Assembly: GCF_019977755.1 (NCBI RefSeq)
Contig: NZ_AP025144.1
Location: 2,728,001 to 2,792,000, forward strand
Direction of reading: 5' to 3'
Source of the DNA: Vibrio penaeicida
GTDB lineage: Bacteria; Pseudomonadota; Gammaproteobacteria; Enterobacterales; Vibrionaceae
Length of the DNA stretch: 64,000 nucleotides
Shown here: positions 60,875-64,000 of the stretch, piece after piece
Position numbering within the stretch: position 1 is the first letter of the stretch
How the letters are laid out: the number at the start of each line of letters is the position of its first letter
Notes under the pieces: generated by a model
Databases searched by the model: none
What the model was told of the DNA's origin: nothing
Seen by the model: the letters and a program-made list of their open reading frames with translations, nothing else
Translations under genes and position numbers: made by a program

Positions 60875-61141
60875 ATGAAAAAATCACGCTATACAGAAAC
60901 GCAAATCGTCAAGATTCTGAAAGAAGTTGAGGCTGGCAGGTTGGTCAAAGAGGTCTGCCGAGAGTATGGCATATCAGATGCCACTTACTACAACTGGAAG
61001 TCCAAGTACGGCGGCATGGAAGCCTCAGACGTGAAGCGACTGAAGGAGCTTGAGGATGAAAACCGACGCCTGAAGCAAATGTTTGCTGAACTGAGCCTCG
61101 ACCATAAAATCCTTAAGGATATCGTCGAAAAAAAGCTGTAA
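60875..61141 (+). CDS. IS3-family transposase OrfA
   Basis: 88 residues. Helix-turn-helix MKKSRYTETQIVKILKEVEAGRLVKEVCREYGISDATYYNWKSKYGG and a leucine-zipper region LKELEDENRRLKQMFAEL. Near its end a run of seven A followed by G (61128-61135) is a -1 slippery site that fuses it to OrfB. Confidence 0.92.
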   Translation: MKKSRYTETQIVKILKEVEAGRLVKEVCREYGISDATYYNWKSKYGGMEASDVKRLKELEDENRRLKQMFAELSLDHKILKDIVEKKL

Positions 61142-61164
61142 AGCCCACGATTCGGCGAGAGTGG

Positions 61165-61986
61165 GTGGATTACGTCAATAATTGTCACTGTGTGAGTCTG
61201 CGTAGGGCTTGTCGTTTAGTCGGCATCAGTGACTCGGTCTATCGGTATCGACCAGATAAGCACCGAGATACCCCTGTGATTGCCGCCTTGCAAGAAGCCG
61301 TTGAACGTTATCCTGCATATGGTTTTGGCATGTTATTCAAAGTGCTTAAGCGATGGGGGTATCGCTGGAACCACAAACGAGTGCATCGACTCTACTGCGA
61401 ACTGAAGTTGAATAAGCGCCGTCGTGGAAAGAAGCGGCTACCAACAAGAGAGCCTGCCCCTCTCTGTGTGCCAGAAACGTTCAATCAATGTTGGTCAATG
61501 GATTTCATGAGCGATTCACTGATGTGTGGTAGACGCTTCAGGACGTTCAATGTTATCGATGACTTTAACCGTGAAGTGCTGGCCATTGAAATTGACTTGA
61601 ATCTTCCCGCTCAAAGAGTTGTTCGCGTGTTGGAACGCATCGTCGCCTGGCGAGGTTATCCGAGTCAGTTACGTATGGATAACGGTCCAGAGTTTATCTC
61701 AACGGCTTTAGCTGAATGGGCGGAACAACATGACATACAACTCGAATTCATACAGCCAGGCAAGCCCACACAAAACTCGTTTGTTGAAAGGTTCAACCGG
61801 ACCTATCGAGATGAAATACTCAACATGTATGTGTTCAGAACGTTAAAAGAGGTACGTGAGCTAACAGAAAACTGGGTTCGAGAATACAACGATGAACGTC
61901 CCCACAGCTCGCTGGGTGACCTGACCCCTTGGGAATATCTTGCTAAGTTGAAATTGCCGGAAGACTCTAATTTAGGGTGTCACTAA
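61165..61986 (+). CDS. IS3-family transposase OrfB (DDE integrase domain)
   Basis: 273 residues shown, but translation probably arrives by -1 frameshift from OrfA near 61134 and includes KPTIRREWVDYV. Integrase domain with DDE residues in CWSMDFMSDSL, RMDNGPEF and SFVERFNRTYRDE; the C-terminus WVREYNDERPHSSLGDLTPWEY is typical. Active form is the OrfAB fusion. Confidence 0.92.
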   Translation: MDYVNNCHCVSLRRACRLVGISDSVYRYRPDKHRDTPVIAALQEAVERYPAYGFGMLFKVLKRWGYRWNHKRVHRLYCELKLNKRRRGKKRLPTREPAPLCVPETFNQCWSMDFMSDSLMCGRRFRTFNVIDDFNREVLAIEIDLNLPAQRVVRVLERIVAWRGYPSQLRMDNGPEFISTALAEWAEQHDIQLEFIQPGKPTQNSFVERFNRTYRDEILNMYVFRTLKEVRELTENWVREYNDERPHSSLGDLTPWEYLAKLKLPEDSNLGCH

Positions 61987-62042
61987 AAAAGGGATGTTTA
62001 CACCACCACTAAGATTGTCCTGTAACTTAAAGGAGACAATCT

Positions 62043-62777
62043 ATGAACGTGCATTTTATCATCCACGAATATTTTGAAAGTGAAGGCTACTTCGGAACGT
62101 GGGCCAAAGACAACCAATTTACCACCCATTATTCCAAGCTTTACCTTGGCGACGCGCTGCCCGCGAACAGTGACGCGTTCGACTTATTAGTGGTGCTTGG
62201 CGGCCCTCAAAAACCCGAAACCACAACTCAAGAATGCGCCCATTTTGATGCCAACAAAGAGCGTTCGCTTATCCTGCACACCATTGAATCGGGCAAGCCT
62301 GTGGTAGGCGTATGCTTAGGGGCGCAGTTGATTGGCGAAGCGTTAGGAGCAAAACATAAAACCAGCCCAGAACCCGAAATCGGCAGTTTTCCTATTCAAC
62401 TCACCCCTGAAGGCATTAAAGACCCATTATTGACTGGCTTTAGCCTAGAAGAACAGGTCGGGCACTGGCATGGCGATATGCCGGGGCTTACCACCAATGC
62501 AAAAGTGCTTGCTGCGAGCCAAGGTTGCCCAAGGCAAATTGTTCGCTATGGCGATTTGGTGTATGGGTTTCAATGCCATCTGGAATTTGTGCCGGAGCAA
62601 TTCGATGCGCTGATTGAAAACAGCCAACAAGATCTGACTACGTTGAAAGGCAAGCCGTTTGTGCAATCCCCAAGCGAGATCAAAGCTATGCCCACTCAAC
62701 ATATGAATGCCTTACTCGGGCAGTTCTTAGATGGGCTTGTCGCCATGTACCAAGCAAAAAAAGCGCAGCGAGGCTGA
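62043..62777 (+). CDS. Class I glutamine amidotransferase-like protein
   Basis: 244 residues, AAGGAG upstream. The triad is visible: nucleophile in GVCLGAQL (C91), H179 and E181 in FQCHLEF. Similar to stand-alone GMP synthase-like amidotransferases (YfbR/GuaA-type N-domain), whose partner is unknown. Originally divergent from the AraC regulator; the IS lies in between, 40 bp before this start. Confidence 0.85.
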   Translation: MNVHFIIHEYFESEGYFGTWAKDNQFTTHYSKLYLGDALPANSDAFDLLVVLGGPQKPETTTQECAHFDANKERSLILHTIESGKPVVGVCLGAQLIGEALGAKHKTSPEPEIGSFPIQLTPEGIKDPLLTGFSLEEQVGHWHGDMPGLTTNAKVLAASQGCPRQIVRYGDLVYGFQCHLEFVPEQFDALIENSQQDLTTLKGKPFVQSPSEIKAMPTQHMNALLGQFLDGLVAMYQAKKAQRG

Positions 62778-62848
62778 TCCCTCATTAAGCCCATAACAGT
62801 AATCCCCTGACACCACAGCAGTGCGAGGCGCCCGCACTTCTGATGATC

Positions 62849-63538
62849 TTACTTTTGTGCTCCGTAAAGCCGATAGCTCCAGTCTTCGAGTTTTCCGGTT
62901 GATAAACGGCGTTCCACCAGCTTTCTCCATGAATCCACCAAAGGAGCATTCAGCAACAACTTAAGCTTTTCCTGCTCCAGACAACCAGTAAAAATCAAGC
63001 CCGTGACTCTGGATATCGGCCATTCTGGGAAAGGTCGCTCACATAAATAGATGTCGTCCCCCGCGCCAATATTGCCCTCGCGCAGGATTCGAAAATACCA
63101 CCCTGTCCATAACGTTTCCTGAAGCAGAAGAGACATATCAGGGCGACCGAAACGGATATTGAGTTTCCAGCAAGGCATTCTTCCCTGAGAAACCTGAACT
63201 AAGCATTCACCAATTTGGTAGTTGTCGCCTAAGCAGATGGTGTCTTCATCCAGCCCTTTTGTACTTAAGTTTTCTCCAAATGCCCCAATTTGATGGAACC
63301 TAGGCGCATCACCGAGTTTGGCTATCCAGCGTTCGTAATGTTCGCTGGCATAGGCGTGAAGCGCTTTCTCCACACCGCCGTGATAGCGTTTGTCGGCTTG
63401 TTCATCGCCAACTAACCCCAGAAGATTCACCCAATGGCGAGTATCCACAGGGTGTTTGTCTATGCCGCTGGTAACACCCTCTGTTATTGAACTGACCTTA
63501 CCCGTCAGCAGCGATGTGACCGTTCCTACTTTGCGCAT
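62849..63538 (-). CDS. MOSC domain protein (YiiM-like)
   Basis: 229 residues from the ATG at 63538 (GGAGGGAAGG upstream). MOSC domain signatures GDEQADKRYHGGVEKALHAY (44-63) and the conserved cysteine in QGRMPCWKL (C123). YiiM-type proteins use molybdenum cofactor to reduce N-hydroxylated compounds. Single gene here, followed by nothing related. Confidence 0.85.
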   Translation of the reverse strand: MRKVGTVTSLLTGKVSSITEGVTSGIDKHPVDTRHWVNLLGLVGDEQADKRYHGGVEKALHAYASEHYERWIAKLGDAPRFHQIGAFGENLSTKGLDEDTICLGDNYQIGECLVQVSQGRMPCWKLNIRFGRPDMSLLLQETLWTGWYFRILREGNIGAGDDIYLCERPFPEWPISRVTGLIFTGCLEQEKLKLLLNAPLVDSWRKLVERRLSTGKLEDWSYRLYGAQK

Positions 63539-63575
63539 GCCCCTTCCCTCCATCCATTCACTGGCGAATACGAAA

Positions 63576-63818
63576 TTACATTGAACCTAACGGCTGATAT
63601 ACCGGATTGATCGCAAGCACCTCAATGCGCGAATTCGCGCTTTTTAAGATTCTTTCTTCACTGTCGGATACGAATACCTGTCGCTCAAACCCGGCTGTCA
63701 CGGGGAACGCTTCCAGTGCAATTTCGAGCTTTTCCTTACAGGCTGCCTGGCTTAACGCTTCGATGTGAATGGAAAAAAGCGCCGTGTTGTTTTGGGAAAT
63801 GTCCACGCGATATCTCAT
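63576..63818 (-). CDS. Small hypothetical protein
   Basis: 80 residues, MRYRVDISQNNTALFSIHIEALSQAACKEKLEIALEAFP. Mixed alpha/beta with no recognised family. It lies 37 bp upstream of the MOSC gene on the same strand and could be cotranscribed. Confidence 0.55.
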   Translation of the reverse strand: MRYRVDISQNNTALFSIHIEALSQAACKEKLEIALEAFPVTAGFERQVFVSDSEERILKSANSRIEVLAINPVYQPLGSM

Positions 63819-64000
63819 TGCTTCTCCTGCTTCTTACCAAAAAGCTGTGTTCTCAAATGGTTGAGCTTACGGTTGAGAATTCTCTTAGTATGTTATTGTC
63901 CAATATTTAATATTAGGATATGTTATTCACTAATAGTGTACAACTAACGATTTTAAGAAACGCGTGAACATTTTTTAGCGAATAAGAAACACCAGAAGTT
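63819..64000. other. Right window edge without a gene
   Basis: A+T-rich, contains only short frames and a possible promoter for the small gene to the left. Nothing else recognised. Confidence 0.4.

Larger units (their letters stand above)
60800..62002 (+). mobile_element. IS3-family insertion sequence, IS407 group
   Basis: 1203 bp. Ends TGTAATCATCCCCTAAA and (reverse complement of the right end) TGTAAACATCCC form imperfect inverted repeats. Flanked by the 4-bp direct repeat CCAC (60796-60799, 62003-62006), as expected for IS407-group elements. Encodes OrfA and OrfB in the usual overlapping frames. Looks intact and fairly recent. Confidence 0.9.

Overview
The window looks like a Vibrio (Vibrionaceae) chromosome segment carrying an integrated temperate podovirus-like prophage. 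The evidence is the adhE, asd, yejK/yejL/yejM and tRNA-Pro(GGG) gene content and order, an acoin-degradation operon, and integron attC sites of the Vibrio repeat type.

Layout. 1-9.8 kb is host core: the N-terminal part of adhE, a voltage-gated-type potassium channel, a type IV prepilin-like protein, aspartate-semialdehyde dehydrogenase, a membrane-anchored phosphotransfer (Hpt) protein, yejK, yejL, yejM and tRNA-Pro. About 9.84-50.29 kb is a prophage inserted in the tRNA-Pro(GGG) gene. A 19-bp identical core is at both ends, the displaced 3' end of the tRNA gene lies at the right end, and the integrase is next to it. 50.3-57.1 kb holds acoXABC, the divergent sigma-54 activator acoR, and tRNA-Ser(UGA). 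57.4-58.5 kb looks like a lone integron gene cassette. 58.7-64 kb holds a Nudix protein, an AraC regulator, an intact IS3-family (IS407-group) element, a glutamine amidotransferase-like gene, a MOSC protein and a small unknown gene.

Prophage. The right arm has int/xis, RecT and a YqaJ nuclease, then a CI/Cro-type switch with four similar 18-bp operators. Leftward come lambda O- and P-like replication genes, a C4-like antisense RNA region, a BRO antirepressor and a nuclease. The left arm has antiterminator Q, two terminators, lysis genes, terminase, portal, scaffold, an SU10-type capsid, adaptor and nozzle proteins, ejection proteins and tail fibres.

The most unusual feature is at 30.25-41.2 kb. 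Between the replication/antirepressor genes and Q, where lambdoid phages keep their nin region, the prophage carries about 11 kb of integron gene cassettes separated by at least nine recognisable attC sites on the minus strand. No integron integrase is present in the window. The cassettes encode a Kiwa anti-phage system (KwaA/KwaB), a CcdA/CcdB toxin-antitoxin pair, an HNH endonuclease, a CoiA-like nuclease, a GNAT-like three-gene unit, an EVE-like protein and several small membrane proteins. Two diverged IS110/IS1111-type remnants interrupt the array. A mobile defence and stabilisation island therefore appears to ride on a temperate phage.
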